From the NCBI RefSeq assembly GCF_001699815.1, contig NZ_MCGB01000027.1, forward strand, positions 23,693-87,692: a stretch of DNA of 64,000 nt, given 5' to 3'. The stretch comes from Ralstonia pickettii (GTDB lineage: Bacteria; Pseudomonadota; Gammaproteobacteria; Burkholderiales; Burkholderiaceae). The translations under genes were made by a program, and so were the position numbers. The notes beneath the pieces were generated by a model, which saw nothing but the letters and a program-made list of their open reading frames with translations, was not told the origin of the DNA and did no database searches. This document shows, in pieces, positions 8,676 through 18,477 of the stretch. Position 1 is the stretch's first letter. Each line of letters opens with the position of its first letter.

Positions 8676-9411
8676 GGAGTGCGCCTCCTGCCACGCGTTC
8701 GGCTTCCACGCGCTCGCTGGCAAGCCATGCGGTATCGCGGCCCAACGCACGGGTCAGTTCGGCCCAGCGGGTTTGCAGCGTGGCATCGGTTTCGCCAAAG
8801 CGGGTCTGCACGCGGCAGCCGCCGCGCTCGATGGCGGCATCGACGATGAGCGTCCAACCGGCAGCGGCCAGCTCCGTGCCCAGCGTCTGGCGAATCAGCT
8901 CTGCGTCATCGGCATGGACGCGCAGCATGGCAGGTGCCGGTGCGGTGGGCGCGTCGCCCAGCACTTCGCGAATCAGCGGCAGGATACGCTCGGGCTGCGC
9001 ATGCAGCGCACCGTGCAGAAACTGCTGCGTCAGTTGCAGCGCCAGATCAACCAGCTCTTCGGCAACGCTGCCGTTCAACTGGTCGATCGCCTCGCGCACG
9101 GACTGCATGAGCGTGGCGATGTGCTTGGAATCTTCCTCGCCCTGGCGGCGGCCTTGTTCAAAGCCATCCTGAAAACCTTGCGCAAAACCATCGCGGCGAC
9201 CTTCGTCACGGGCGGTGGCAAGCTCGGCGTCCAGCGCGGCCTGCCATTCCTCTTCGGAAATCGGCGGCTCTTCGGGCTCAGCCGGCGGAGGCGGCGGAGG
9301 CGGCGGCGCGGCTGCAGCAGCAGCCTCTGCGGCCTGCCGCCGGAAGTCGGTCGGCTCCCACGCCTGGTATTCGAGCAGTGTGTCGCGCGGGATGATCGGC
9401 GGACGCGGCAT
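8665..9411 (-). CDS. fliH: flagellar assembly protein FliH
   Basis: The 248-residue protein has an Ala/Pro-rich N-terminus (a run of eight prolines near residue 36). A helical segment follows with GxxxG-type spacing ([20 protein letters not shown]), which is the hallmark of FliH. The C-terminal domain contains [16 protein letters not shown]. FliH is the cytoplasmic stator that binds and restrains the FliI ATPase and links it to the C-ring. The gene lies 35 nt after fliG and overlaps fliI. Confidence 0.92.
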   Translation of the reverse strand: MPRPPIIPRDTLLEYQAWEPTDFRRQAAEAAAAAAPPPPPPPPAEPEEPPISEEEWQAALDAELATARDEGRRDGFAQGFQDGFEQGRRQGEEDSKHIATLMQSVREAIDQLNGSVAEELVDLALQLTQQFLHGALHAQPERILPLIREVLGDAPTAPAPAMLRVHADDAELIRQTLGTELAAAGWTLIVDAAIERGGCRVQTRFGETDATLQTRWAELTRALGRDTAWLASERVEAERVAGGALHVA

Positions 9412-9446
9412 CTCAGCGCCCCGTCAAAACAAGGCGGCCAGCACGG

Positions 9447-10439
9447 TCAGACATAGGCGTCCTCCGCCTTGCGGCCGATGGTGATCTCGCCCTCGTCAGC
9501 CAGGCGGCGCGCAACGACCAGGATTTCCTTCTGCTGCGCTTCGACTTCCGACACCTTGACCGGGCCGAGCACTTCCAGCTCTTCCTTGAGCATCGTGCCG
9601 GCACGCTGCGACATGTTGGCGAATACCTTGTCGCGGAACTCCTGCTTGGCGCCCTTGAGCGCCACCACCAGAACGTCCTGACTGATCTCTCGCAGCAGCG
9701 TCTGCAGCGCACGGCCGTCCAGATCGATCAGGTTGTCGAACACGAACATCTTCTCGACGATGGCGTCGGCCAGTTCCGGATCGCGCGAACGCACGCCTTC
9801 GATGACCGCGCTCTCCACGGCGCTCGGCACCAGGTTGAGAATTTCCGCTGCCGTGAGCACGCCGCCCATCGCGTTCTTCTTGCGGTGGTCGTTGCCTTGC
9901 AGCAGCTTGGTCAGCACGTCGTTCAGCTCGCGCAGGGCGCTGGGCTGAATGCCGTCGAGCGTGGCGATACGCAGGATGGTGTCGTTGCGCAGGCGCTCGG
10001 TGAAATAGGTCAGGATTTCCGAAGCCTGGTCGCGGTCAAGGTGCACCAGGATCGTGGCGATGATCTGCGGGTGCTCGTTGCGGATCAGTTCCGCCACCGA
10101 CGATGCATCCATCCACTTCAGGCCTTCGATGCCGCTTGTGTCACCGCCCGATAGGATGCGGTCGATGATGTTGGCGGCGCGGTCGTCGCCCAATGCCTTG
10201 CGGAAGACGGTGCGGATGTACTCGTTCGAATCCACGTCCAGCGGCAGGTCTTCGGCTTCGACAAAGAAGGCGTCAAAGGCGTCGAGCACACGCTCGCGCG
10301 AGACGTTCTTCAGCGCGGCCATGGTCGCGCCCAGCTTCTGCACTTCGCGCGGGCCCAGGTGCTTGAGCACTTCAGCTGCTTCGCTTTCGCCCAGCGACAT
10401 CATGAGGATGGCGCTGCGTTGGAGTCCTTCGGCGCTCAT
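9447..10439 (-). CDS. fliG: flagellar motor switch protein FliG
   Basis: The 330-residue protein has the normal length and motifs. The N-terminal domain includes AILMMSLGESEAAEVLKHLG. The middle armadillo domain includes NEHPQIIATILVHLDRDQAS (the EHPQ motif). The C-terminal torque domain includes FDNLIDLDGRALQTLLREI and DVLVVALKGA. It forms the part of the C-ring that contacts MotA stators and, through its N-terminus, the FliF ring. It overlaps fliF by 4 nt. Confidence 0.96.
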   Translation of the reverse strand: MSAEGLQRSAILMMSLGESEAAEVLKHLGPREVQKLGATMAALKNVSRERVLDAFDAFFVEAEDLPLDVDSNEYIRTVFRKALGDDRAANIIDRILSGGDTSGIEGLKWMDASSVAELIRNEHPQIIATILVHLDRDQASEILTYFTERLRNDTILRIATLDGIQPSALRELNDVLTKLLQGNDHRKKNAMGGVLTAAEILNLVPSAVESAVIEGVRSRDPELADAIVEKMFVFDNLIDLDGRALQTLLREISQDVLVVALKGAKQEFRDKVFANMSQRAGTMLKEELEVLGPVKVSEVEAQQKEILVVARRLADEGEITIGRKAEDAYV

Positions 10440-12268
10440 TCGTTACTCACCCATTGTTTGATGACGGCCGCGACGGCGCGCGGGTTGCTCTGCGCCACGC
10501 GGCGCATGGTCTCGAGCTTCTTCTCGAAGTCGTTGTTCTTGAGTTGCGGCAGCGCGTCCGGCAGCTCTTCGGAATCGGCGCCCGCCGCCGGACCTTCCAG
10601 CTCCGGCCCGGCCGAAGCCGCAGCACCGGTGATGATCGGGGCGTTCGGATCTTCGCCTTCACGGCCGACGAAGGTGGGCGTGGCCGGCGCGTCCTTCTTG
10701 CCCATCGAGCGGATCGCCGGACGGATCACCGCAAACACCAGGATCAGGAAGCCGATTGCCAGCGCCAGGTACTTGGCGGCCTGAATGGCGTACTGGATCA
10801 TGTCCGGCTGCTTCCACAGCGGCAGGTCGTCCTTGGACATCGGCAGCGTGCCCGAGAACTGGCTGTTGACCACGTTCACGGAGTCGCCGCGCTTGGCGTC
10901 AAAGCCCACGGCGTCCTTGACCAGCGCGTTGAGCTTGACCATCTCGGCTTCCGACAGCGGCTTCCAGGTCTTGCCGTCGCCACGGTAGTTGACCACCACG
11001 GCCACCGACAGGCGGCGCACGGTACCCACTGCGGCGCGGGTACGGCGCACGGTCTTGTCGACTTCGTAGTTGGTGGTGGTGTCGCGGGTGCTCGACGAAT
11101 TGCCGTTGGCCGCGGTGCCGCTCGTGTTGGCAGCCGCCGCCTGTTGCGGTTGGCCATTCGGGCCGGTCGCAGCCGGTTGCGACGCCGAGGCCGGAGCCGG
11201 TGCGGTCGGCAGCATGCGCGGCGCGGTCGGCGGCTGGTTGGACAGCGCGCCCGGCACGCCACCCTGGGCGTCGGCCTTGTTCTGCGTGGCTTCAGCGGTG
11301 TGCGTGCTGCGCACGGCGGCGTTGGCCGGGTCCTGGTTCGGACGGTAGCTCTCGGCCATCTGCTCGGTGTTGTCCAGATCGACGTCGGCCGTCACCTGCG
11401 CACGCACGTTGTCTTCGCCCACCACGGGGCCGAGGATGGCTTCGATGCGCTTGATATAGCCCTGCTCGACGTCGCGCACGTAGCTCAGTTGCGTCGGGTC
11501 GAGGCCCGAGGCGTTGTCCTGGAACGACGACGACAGCAGGCGGCCGGATTGGTCGACCACCGTCACATTGGCCAGCGGCAGGTTCGGCACGCTGCTCGAC
11601 ACCAGGTGGCCAATGGCCTGCACCTGCGAGCGGTCGAGCATGCGGCCCGGATACAGCTTGAGCAGCACCGACGCGCTGGGCTTGGCCTGCTCGCGCACGA
11701 ACACCGACGGCTTGGTCATTGCCAGATGCACGCGGGCGGACTGCACCTCTTGCATGGCCTGGATGGTGCGGGCGAGCTCGCCTTCCAGGGCGCGCTGGTA
11801 ATTGACTTGCTCGGCAAACTGGCTGGTGCCGAATTTCTGGTTCTCCATCAGCTCGAAGCCGGCCTGGCCGCCCTTGGGCAGCCCTTGCGAAGCGAGCTTC
11901 AGACGGGCTTCATGCACGCTCGTCTCGGGCACCATGATGGCGGTGCCGCCTTCGGCGAAGCGGTACGGCACGTTCATCTGCTGCAGCGCAGCGATGATCG
12001 CCCCGCCGTCGCTGTCGGACACATTGCTGTACAGGACACGGTAGTCCGGAGCCCGGCTCCACAGCATCGCGGCGGCAATGACGGCCACCAGCGCGGCACC
12101 GCCGATCATCATCAGCAGACGCGGCGACAGACGGCCGAGCGGGCCCAGGGCGCCCAGCGCACCTGCTCCTCCCGCTTTCTGGCGCGTCATCGCGCCCTGG
12201 CCCACCGTCGGCATATCCACCGTACCGAGCGTGTCGGCGACAGCAACCGAATCGGCTGTCGTTGGCAT
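10436..12268 (-). CDS. fliF: flagellar MS-ring protein FliF
   Basis: The 610-residue protein has two membrane spans, near residues 50 to 70 (LLMMIGGAALVAVIAAAMLW) and 490 to 510 (LALAIGFLILVFAVIRP). A periplasmic YscJ/FliF ring-building region lies between them (YRVLYSNVSDSDGGAII, RALEGELARTIQAMQEVQSA, KPSASVLLKLYPG). The C-terminal tail (LPQLKNNDFEKKLETMRRVA) binds FliG. FliF is the inner-membrane base on which the motor is built. It is the first gene of fliFGHIJK and diverges from fliE. Confidence 0.96.
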   Translation of the reverse strand: MPTTADSVAVADTLGTVDMPTVGQGAMTRQKAGGAGALGALGPLGRLSPRLLMMIGGAALVAVIAAAMLWSRAPDYRVLYSNVSDSDGGAIIAALQQMNVPYRFAEGGTAIMVPETSVHEARLKLASQGLPKGGQAGFELMENQKFGTSQFAEQVNYQRALEGELARTIQAMQEVQSARVHLAMTKPSVFVREQAKPSASVLLKLYPGRMLDRSQVQAIGHLVSSSVPNLPLANVTVVDQSGRLLSSSFQDNASGLDPTQLSYVRDVEQGYIKRIEAILGPVVGEDNVRAQVTADVDLDNTEQMAESYRPNQDPANAAVRSTHTAEATQNKADAQGGVPGALSNQPPTAPRMLPTAPAPASASQPAATGPNGQPQQAAAANTSGTAANGNSSSTRDTTTNYEVDKTVRRTRAAVGTVRRLSVAVVVNYRGDGKTWKPLSEAEMVKLNALVKDAVGFDAKRGDSVNVVNSQFSGTLPMSKDDLPLWKQPDMIQYAIQAAKYLALAIGFLILVFAVIRPAIRSMGKKDAPATPTFVGREGEDPNAPIITGAAASAGPELEGPAAGADSEELPDALPQLKNNDFEKKLETMRRVAQSNPRAVAAVIKQWVSNE

Positions 12269-12338
12269 CCAAAATCTCCTGACTGACTACGTTGCTTGAG
12301 CGCTCACCCAATGTCCGGGCATGGCTCCGTGGTTGCCA

Positions 12339-12365
12339 TTATCGGCAGTGGGTGCGCAAGCAAAT
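12339..12365 (-). promoter_or_regulatory. possible sigma-28-like element upstream of fliF
   Basis: Read on the minus strand this is a perfect GCCGATAA -10 box, 11 nt from a poor -35 (ATTTGCTT). The weak -35 leaves it doubtful, because fliF is normally an early class gene. Confidence 0.3.
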
Positions 12366-12551
12366 CGGCAAGAAGAGGGCCTTTTCCCGTTCTTTTGGGC
12401 GCTTGGGAACGGCGGGCGGGCGGCTACCTTTGCATCACCGTGGCGCCATAGCGACCAACCGGCCGGGGCGGAAAGCGCCCTGGAAACCCGGCCCAGGCAG
12501 CCAAGCAGCGGCGCCGCAAGCAGGACAGAGCAAAAGAGGAGTTTCCTTCAC

Positions 12552-12893
12552 ATGGATATTACGAACGCCCATTCAGTGGTCTCGCTGATGAACAGCGTGC
12601 TGTCGCCGTCCAGCACGGTGGGTGGCATTGGCTCGGGCGGCTCGACCTCGGGCGACGGCGCCAAGGTCAGCGTCGACTTTGGCGCGGTGCTCAAGTCGTC
12701 GCTGGACAGGGTCGATGCGTCGCAGCAGAAGGCCGAATCCATCTCGCGCAGCTTCGAAATGGGCAACAACGACGTGGATCTGCACGACGTGATGCTCTCG
12801 CTCCAGAAAGCCAACATCGACATGCAGACCGCCGTGCAGGTGCGCAACAAGTTCGTCTCGGCATACCAGAGCATCATGAGTATGTCGATCTGA
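12552..12893 (+). CDS. fliE: flagellar hook-basal body protein FliE, first copy
   Basis: The 113-residue protein has the start MDITNAHSVVSLMNSVL with AGAGGAG upstream. A short Gly/Ser-rich linker precedes the conserved part (SVDFGAVLKSSLDRVDASQQ, FEMGNNDVDLHDVMLSLQKA, AVQVRNKFVSAYQSIMSM). FliE joins the MS ring to the rod at the membrane. It is divergent from fliF, the standard arrangement. A second, very similar fliE lies at 22917; this one keeps the canonical position. Confidence 0.96.
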   Translation: MDITNAHSVVSLMNSVLSPSSTVGGIGSGGSTSGDGAKVSVDFGAVLKSSLDRVDASQQKAESISRSFEMGNNDVDLHDVMLSLQKANIDMQTAVQVRNKFVSAYQSIMSMSI

Positions 12894-12928
12894 AATCACT
12901 TTTTTCTACGCCTCTTTTTCTTCGCCGC

Positions 12929-14047
12929 ATGTCCAAGCACGCCAAACATCACGCCAAGCCGGCCAAGGGCAGTCTGGCGCTGGTCGTCATTGCCCGCGAC
13001 GAAGCCGCCTGCATCGAGCGCTGCCTGATGAGCGCCAAGCCGCACGTCGATCGCATGATCGTGCTGGACACCGGCTCGACTGACGACACCGTGGCGATCG
13101 CCAAGGCGTGCGGCGCGCAGGTGCACCATTTCACGTGGGTGGATGATTTTTCCGCCGCCCGCAATGCCGCGCTGGCCGCCGCCAATGCAGACTGGAACCT
13201 CGTGCTGGACGCCGACGAATGGATCGAAGCCGGCACGGAAGAGCTGCGCAACGCCTGCACGTTCGGCCCGTTGCTGGGTGTGGTGTGCATCCGCAGTGAA
13301 TACGACATTTCCGGCCACGTAGAGCATTCCAACAGCTGGATCGCCCGCCTGTTGCCTCGCGGCGTGCGCTACAAGGGCCGTATCCACGAGCAGCCGGTGG
13401 CAACCGCGGCCAACCTGCAGCGTGTGCGTCTGCCACTCGTGATTGGTCACGACGGCTACATGAACGCCAAGCTGGACCGCAAGCGTGGGCGCAACCACAC
13501 GCTATTGCAACTCGAGCTGGCAGCGCATCCGGATGACCCGTATGTGCTTTACCAGCTCGGCAAAGACTTCGAGATCAACCAGAAAGACCCGGCCGAGGCC
13601 GCTGCGCACTATCAGCGCGCGCTCGCAATGGCACCCAAGGTGGCGCCATATCGGCATGACCTGTGCATCTGCCTGCTGGCGTGTCTTTCCAAATCGAAGC
13701 AACTCGACGCGGCCATCACGCTGGCGGGTGAATGGATGGAGGAGTGGTCCGGCTCGCCAGACTACTTCTACATGCTCGGACACCTGATGTTCGAAGCCGC
13801 CGCGCAAGACCCTGCACAAGCCGAAAAGCAATGGCTGCCGATGGCAGAAAACGCCTTCCTGAAGTGCCTGGAAATTGGCGAGCAGCCCAAACTGGACGCC
13901 GCCGTATTCGGGCGCGGCAGCTTTGCCGCCGCAAAGTACCTGGCGCTGACCTACCGGGCCCTGGCCGACACGCTGGCCATCAAGTCGAACCAATATTCCG
14001 ACATTGCGCGGCAGATGCAGGAGCGCAGCGCCGCCGTCGCCGCATGA
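12929..14047 (+). CDS. family 2 glycosyltransferase with TPR-like C-terminal region, copy A
   Basis: Residues about 15 to 170 are a GT-A domain: [39 protein letters not shown], and the metal-binding DxD in NLVLDADEW. Then follow [16 protein letters not shown] and a catalytic-type GHDGYMN. Residues about 185 to 360 look like TPR helices ([34 protein letters not shown]). Similar proteins act on flagellin or surface glycans in other bacteria; acceptor and donor are not shown here. The gene starts 35 nt after fliE, which suggests flagellin as acceptor (inference). It is paralogous to the protein at 24341. Confidence 0.85.
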   Translation: MSKHAKHHAKPAKGSLALVVIARDEAACIERCLMSAKPHVDRMIVLDTGSTDDTVAIAKACGAQVHHFTWVDDFSAARNAALAAANADWNLVLDADEWIEAGTEELRNACTFGPLLGVVCIRSEYDISGHVEHSNSWIARLLPRGVRYKGRIHEQPVATAANLQRVRLPLVIGHDGYMNAKLDRKRGRNHTLLQLELAAHPDDPYVLYQLGKDFEINQKDPAEAAAHYQRALAMAPKVAPYRHDLCICLLACLSKSKQLDAAITLAGEWMEEWSGSPDYFYMLGHLMFEAAAQDPAQAEKQWLPMAENAFLKCLEIGEQPKLDAAVFGRGSFAAAKYLALTYRALADTLAIKSNQYSDIARQMQERSAAVAA

Positions 14048-14057
14048 GTACGCAATC

Positions 14058-14831
14058 ATGAAGACAGTCATCCTGGCCGGGGGCCTCGGCACGCGCATCA
14101 GTGAGGAATCGCACCTGCGGCCCAAGCCGATGATCGAAATTGGTGGCCGCCCCATCCTGTGGCACATCATGAAGATCTATGCCGCGCACGGCATCAACGA
14201 TTTCATCATCTGCCTCGGTTACAAGGGCTACGTCATCAAGGAGTACTTCGCCAACTACTTCCTGCACATGTCGGACGTGACGTTCGATATGTCGAAGAAC
14301 GAAGTGACGGTGCATGAGCGCCATGCCGAGCCATGGCGCATCACGCTGGTGGATACCGGCGAGCAGTCCATGACCGGCGGGCGCCTGAAGCGTGTTGCCG
14401 CGTATCTCGATCCGAACGAGCCCTTCTGCTTTACCTACGGCGACGGTGTGTCCGACGTCGATATCACCCGCAAGATCGCCTTCCACCGCGCCCACGGCAA
14501 GATGGCCACGGTGACGGCCGTGCAGCCGCCGGGCCGCTACGGCATGCTCCAGCGCGATGGCAACCGTGTGACCGGTTTCACGGAGAAACCACCCGGCGAC
14601 GGCGGCACCTGGATCAACGGCGGCTTCTTTGTGCTGAACCCGGCCGTCATCGAATACATCGCGGGTGAAGACACCCACTGGGAAGGCGAGCCGATGAATC
14701 GCCTGGCCGAGATGGGCGAGTTGAACACGTTCGAGCACCAGGGCTTCTGGCAGCCGATGGACACGCTGCGCGACAAGAACAGTCTCGAAGCCATGTGGCA
14801 ATCGGGGAGTGCACCGTGGAAAAAGTGGTGA
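14058..14831 (+). CDS. rfbF: glucose-1-phosphate cytidylyltransferase
   Basis: The start [20 protein letters not shown] was chosen because it begins the nucleotide-binding loop (G-G-x-G-T-R). The 257-residue length is typical. Other family landmarks are [50 protein letters not shown] (metal-binding Asp) and NGGFFVLNP. The enzyme makes CDP-glucose from CTP and glucose 1-phosphate, the entry to CDP-deoxysugars. It is the first sugar-synthesis gene of the island, 10 nt after the glycosyltransferase. Confidence 0.93.
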   Translation: MKTVILAGGLGTRISEESHLRPKPMIEIGGRPILWHIMKIYAAHGINDFIICLGYKGYVIKEYFANYFLHMSDVTFDMSKNEVTVHERHAEPWRITLVDTGEQSMTGGRLKRVAAYLDPNEPFCFTYGDGVSDVDITRKIAFHRAHGKMATVTAVQPPGRYGMLQRDGNRVTGFTEKPPGDGGTWINGGFFVLNPAVIEYIAGEDTHWEGEPMNRLAEMGELNTFEHQGFWQPMDTLRDKNSLEAMWQSGSAPWKKW

Positions 14832-15922
14832 CGCTCCACCCCGCTGCCTGGGCCGGCAAGCGCGTCTTCTTGACCGGGCACACGGGCTTCAAGGGAAGCT
14901 GGCTGGCGCTGTGGCTGCGCCAGCTTGGCGCCGATGTGTACGGCTACAGCCTGGCGCCCCAAACGAACCCGAATCTCTTTACGCTGGCCGAGGTGGAATC
15001 CGCCATGGCTGGCCACACGCTGGGCGATATCCGTGACGCGGATGGCCTGCGTGCCGCGATGACGGCGGCGCGGCCTGACGTGGTGTTTCACCTCGCGGCG
15101 CAACCGCTGGTGCGTGCGTCGTACCAGGACCCGGTCGGCACTTACGCCACCAACGTGATGGGCACCGTGAACGTGCTGGAAGCCGCGCGCGCGTGCGCCG
15201 GCCTGTCGGCGATCGTGGTCGCCACCACCGACAAGTGCTACGACAACCGCGAATGGGCGTGGGGCTACCGCGAGACGGATGCGCTCGGCGGCCATGATCC
15301 GTACAGCGCATCCAAGGCCTGCGCCGAACTGGTGGCCGCAAGCTACCGGCGCGCCTTCTTCGCCAACGGCCCGCTGCTGGCTACCGGCCGCGCCGGCAAC
15401 GTGATCGGCGGCGGAGACTGGTCCGAAGATCGGCTCATTCCCGATGCCGAGCGCGCGATGCGTGCCGGTACCCCGCTGGTCATCCGTTCACCGCACGCCA
15501 CGCGGCCGTGGCAGCACGTTCTGGATTGCCTGCATGGGTATCTGGTGCTCGCGCAACGGCTGCTGGCCGGTGACGCCTCGTGCGCAACCGCCTGGAACTT
15601 CGGCCCGGACAGCGCTGCCACGCGCACGGTCGAACAGGTCTTGCAAGGCTTGCAGCAACATTGGCCCACGCTGATCTGGCAACTGGACGCCAATGCGGCC
15701 GCCGGCCGCCATGAAGCGGGCATGTTGCATCTCGACGCGAGCCGCGCGCGCCAGCATCTAGGTTGGCAGACAGCGTGGCCGTTTGAAACCGCGCTGGAAC
15801 AGACCGCCACGTGGTATCGGCATCTGCATGAGAAAACAGCGAGCGCGCGCTCTCTCTGTGACCAGCAGATCGACCGTTTCACCGCCGCCGCGTCTGCTGC
15901 CGCTTTCAGGAGCGCCGCATGA
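14816..15922 (+). CDS. rfbG: CDP-glucose 4,6-dehydratase
   Basis: The GTG at 14816 was preferred because GGGGAG lies 6 nt upstream; a GTG at 14795 would add seven residues. The extended short-chain dehydrogenase fold shows the NAD loop [19 protein letters not shown], then [16 protein letters not shown], the TTDKCYDN element and the catalytic YSASK ([11 protein letters not shown]). It converts CDP-glucose to CDP-4-dehydro-6-deoxyglucose. The gene overlaps rfbF by 16 nt and rfbC-like by 4 nt, so the three are translationally coupled. Confidence 0.93.
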   Translation: MEKVVTLHPAAWAGKRVFLTGHTGFKGSWLALWLRQLGADVYGYSLAPQTNPNLFTLAEVESAMAGHTLGDIRDADGLRAAMTAARPDVVFHLAAQPLVRASYQDPVGTYATNVMGTVNVLEAARACAGLSAIVVATTDKCYDNREWAWGYRETDALGGHDPYSASKACAELVAASYRRAFFANGPLLATGRAGNVIGGGDWSEDRLIPDAERAMRAGTPLVIRSPHATRPWQHVLDCLHGYLVLAQRLLAGDASCATAWNFGPDSAATRTVEQVLQGLQQHWPTLIWQLDANAAAGRHEAGMLHLDASRARQHLGWQTAWPFETALEQTATWYRHLHEKTASARSLCDQQIDRFTAAASAAAFRSAA

Positions 15923-16512
15923 ACCGCTTCACCATCCAACCGACACCCCTAGCCGGCTTGGTCGAGATCAGCCGCAAGGTCATCGGTGACCATCGCGGCT
16001 ACTTCACGCGCTTCTTCTGCGCAGACGAACTTGCCGCCGCCGGCTTTGACAGCCCCATCGCGCAAATCAATCACTCCTATTCCGCCAAGCGCGGCACCGT
16101 GCGCGGGCTGCACTTTCAGTACCCGCCGCATGCCGAGATCAAGCTGGTGAGTTGCGTGCGCGGCCGTGTGTTCGACGTGGCCGTTGACCTGCGTGCGGGC
16201 TCGCCGACGTTCCTGCAATGGCATGCGTTGGAGTTGTCCGCCGAACGCCACAACAGCCTGCTGGTGCCGCGCGGGTTTGCCCACGGCTTCCAGGCGCTGG
16301 AAGACGATTGCGAGCTGCTGTATCTCACCTCCAAGCCATACGCGCAAGCCGCTGAAGACGGCCTCAACCCGACCGACGGCCGCATCGGCATCGCTTGGCC
16401 GCTCGCCATTTCCGAATGCTCCGACCGGGACCGCAACCATCCGCCGCTGACCGACGCGTTTGCAGGCATCACGTTGCGAGCCCTGAATCCTGAACTGCAG
16501 GAACAGCCATGA
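15919..16512 (+). CDS. dTDP-4-dehydrorhamnose 3,5-epimerase (RfbC) family protein
   Basis: The 197-residue cupin shows DHRGYFTRFFCADEL, QINHSYSAKRGTVRGLHFQY with the catalytic His, VSCVRGRVFDVAVDLR, and PRGFAHGFQALEDDCELLYL. These match the 3- or 3,5-epimerases acting on NDP-4-keto-6-deoxy sugars. In this neighbourhood the substrate is probably a CDP-4-keto-6-deoxyhexose rather than dTDP-linked (inference), since no RmlA or RmlB is present in the window. It may instead be a 3- or 5-only epimerase or an isomerase. Confidence 0.85.
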   Translation: MNRFTIQPTPLAGLVEISRKVIGDHRGYFTRFFCADELAAAGFDSPIAQINHSYSAKRGTVRGLHFQYPPHAEIKLVSCVRGRVFDVAVDLRAGSPTFLQWHALELSAERHNSLLVPRGFAHGFQALEDDCELLYLTSKPYAQAAEDGLNPTDGRIGIAWPLAISECSDRDRNHPPLTDAFAGITLRALNPELQEQP

Positions 16513-17648
16513 CCCAAAAGATTCTGTACTCCAAGCCGTCGATCACCGAGCTGGAAGTCGAATACGCCACTGACGCCGCACGCAACGGCTGGGGCGACCA
16601 GTGCTACGCCTACATCAACCGCTTCGAAAAGCAGTTTGCCGAATTTGTCGGCACGCAGTACGCCATTGCCACGTCGAGCTGCACCGGTGCCATGCACATG
16701 GGGCTGGCCGCGCTCGGCATCGGCGCCGGCGATGAGGTGATCCTGGCCGACACGAACTGGATCGCCACGGCGTCGCCCATCACCTACGTGGGCGCTACGC
16801 CCGTGTTTGTCGACATTCTGCCGGACACGTGGTGCCTGGACCCGGCGCTCGTGGAAGCGGCCATCACCCCGCGCACGAAGGCGATCATCGCAACGCACCT
16901 CTACGGCAACCTATGCGAGATGGACCGCCTGCTGGACATCGGCAAGCGCCACGGCATTCCCGTCATCGAAGACGCAGCCGAGGCTGTTGGCTCGCGCTGG
17001 CACGGCCACGCAACCGGGGCGCAAGGCATCTTCGGCACGTTCTCGTTCCATGGCACCAAGACCATGACGACGGGCGAAGGCGGCATGTTTGTCACCAACG
17101 ACCGCGCGCTGTACGACCGCGTGATGACGCTCAACAACCATGGCCGCGTGCCGGGCGGCAAGCAGTTCTGGTCCGATTTCATCGGCTTCAAATACCGCAT
17201 TTCCAACGTGCAGGCCGCCATCGGCTGCGCGCAGCTTGAGCGCATCGACGCGCTGGTTGCACGCAAGCGCGAGATCTTCGCGGCATACCAGAAGCATCTG
17301 GGTGACGTTGGTGCCCTTGCGCTCAACCCGGAGTCACCTGGCACGCTCAACAGCTACTGGATGCCCACCGTCGTGTTTGACGAGGCACTGGGCATCACGC
17401 GCGATGGATTGCTGGCCGCGTTCTCGCGCCGCGGCATCGATGCACGCGTGTTCTTCTATCCCCTGAGCCAGATGGGCCTCTTTGGTGACGCACCAGGCAA
17501 CACGCCCAACAGCTACGCAATTGCCGAGCGCGCCATCAACCTGCCGTCATATCACGACATGTCGAGCGCAGACATCGACACCGTGTCGCAAGTGGTGCTC
17601 GATCTCGTGCAAGAACATCAGGAGAAGCAGACGTGCCTGGCATCCTGA
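16509..17648 (+). CDS. DegT/DnrJ/EryC1/StrS family sugar aminotransferase
   Basis: The 379-residue PLP enzyme contains YAIATSSCTGAMHMGLAALG for phosphate binding. HGIPVIEDAAEAVGSRWHG follows, whose Asp contacts the pyridine N. FSFHGTKTMTTGEGGMFV carries the PLP lysine in HGTK. HGR and FKYRISNVQAAIGCAQLER are also present. It most resembles perosamine-type 4-aminotransferases of NDP-4-keto-6-deoxyhexoses. The reaction is glutamate-dependent amination of the keto sugar made by RfbG or a product derived from it. It overlaps rfbC-like by 4 nt and the dioxygenase by 16 nt. Confidence 0.9.
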   Translation: MTQKILYSKPSITELEVEYATDAARNGWGDQCYAYINRFEKQFAEFVGTQYAIATSSCTGAMHMGLAALGIGAGDEVILADTNWIATASPITYVGATPVFVDILPDTWCLDPALVEAAITPRTKAIIATHLYGNLCEMDRLLDIGKRHGIPVIEDAAEAVGSRWHGHATGAQGIFGTFSFHGTKTMTTGEGGMFVTNDRALYDRVMTLNNHGRVPGGKQFWSDFIGFKYRISNVQAAIGCAQLERIDALVARKREIFAAYQKHLGDVGALALNPESPGTLNSYWMPTVVFDEALGITRDGLLAAFSRRGIDARVFFYPLSQMGLFGDAPGNTPNSYAIAERAINLPSYHDMSSADIDTVSQVVLDLVQEHQEKQTCLAS

Positions 17649-18475
17649 CCCCCGATCAGATCGAGACCTTCCAGCGCGACGGCCTGCTGATCCTGCGTGA
17701 CTTTTATGCGCCGGACCAGGTGGTGCCGATCCAACGTGCGATCTACAACATTATCGGTCTGGTCATCGACAAGTACCGGCTCGACATCGAGCGTACGCCG
17801 TTTGCACCGGAACGCTTCGACGACGGCTACCAGGCGCTGATCAAAGCCAATCGCAAATATGGCGCCGAGGTGTATGACGCAGTCAAGCAGATCCCGGCGT
17901 TTGTCCGGCTCCTGGGCGATCCGCGCCATGAGCAGGTGGTGTCCGAGCTGCGCCCCGGCGCGCTGCCCGGTATTGCCGGCGCCGGTTATGGCATCCGCAT
18001 CGACAACCCGCGTGAAGAGAAATTTCGCGCCAACTGGCATCAGGAATATCCGGCGCAGTTGCGCAGCCTGGACGGCGTGGTGTTCTGGAGCCCGCTCGTG
18101 GAGATCACGCCCGAGATCGGGCCCGTGGAGTTCTGCCCCGGTTCGCATCGGGAAGGGCCGCTGCCGGTCGTGAGCGCAGACCCGGACAACGCCGGCAAGC
18201 AAGGCGCTTACGCGCTCATGCTCAAGGATGAAGCCACCTATCTCGCGCGCTATCCACACGTGCAGCCGCTGACCCAACCCGGTGATCTGGTGCTGGTTGA
18301 TTTTCTGGTGCTGCACGCATCGGGCCAAAACACCAGCGGCCGCTCGCGTTGGTCGATGCAGTTCCGCTACTTCAATTTCTGCGAGCCGACCGGGCGCTCG
18401 CACGGCTGGAAAGGTTCATACGCCAACGGCGTCGACTTCCGAACCGTCCATCCCGAACTTTCTGTGGAAGCCTGA
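17633..18475 (+). CDS. phytanoyl-CoA dioxygenase (PhyH) family protein
   Basis: The GTG start has AGGAG 8 nt upstream and lies inside the end of the aminotransferase gene. The 280-residue protein has the double-stranded beta-helix landmarks: LTPDQIETFQRDGLLILRDF, the proximal metal motif NWHQEY, EIGPVEFCPGSHREGPLPVV, and LVDFLVLHASGQNTSGRSRW with distal His and the 2-oxoglutarate-binding Arg. Such enzymes are Fe(II)/2-oxoglutarate oxygenases. The proximal motif reads HxE where most relatives have HxD. A sugar hydroxylation or oxidation in the island is likely but is inference. Confidence 0.82.
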   Translation: MPGILTPDQIETFQRDGLLILRDFYAPDQVVPIQRAIYNIIGLVIDKYRLDIERTPFAPERFDDGYQALIKANRKYGAEVYDAVKQIPAFVRLLGDPRHEQVVSELRPGALPGIAGAGYGIRIDNPREEKFRANWHQEYPAQLRSLDGVVFWSPLVEITPEIGPVEFCPGSHREGPLPVVSADPDNAGKQGAYALMLKDEATYLARYPHVQPLTQPGDLVLVDFLVLHASGQNTSGRSRWSMQFRYFNFCEPTGRSHGWKGSYANGVDFRTVHPELSVEA

Positions 18476-18477
18476 CC

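Noticed and set aside
7230..8849. A 539-residue open frame on the plus strand opposite fliI
   Set aside because: It is a mirror frame of an unmistakable ATPase gene, without domain or ribosome site.
10454..12286. A 610-residue open frame on the plus strand opposite fliF
   Set aside because: It mirrors fliF exactly and shows only His/Arg/Gly-rich low-complexity sequence.
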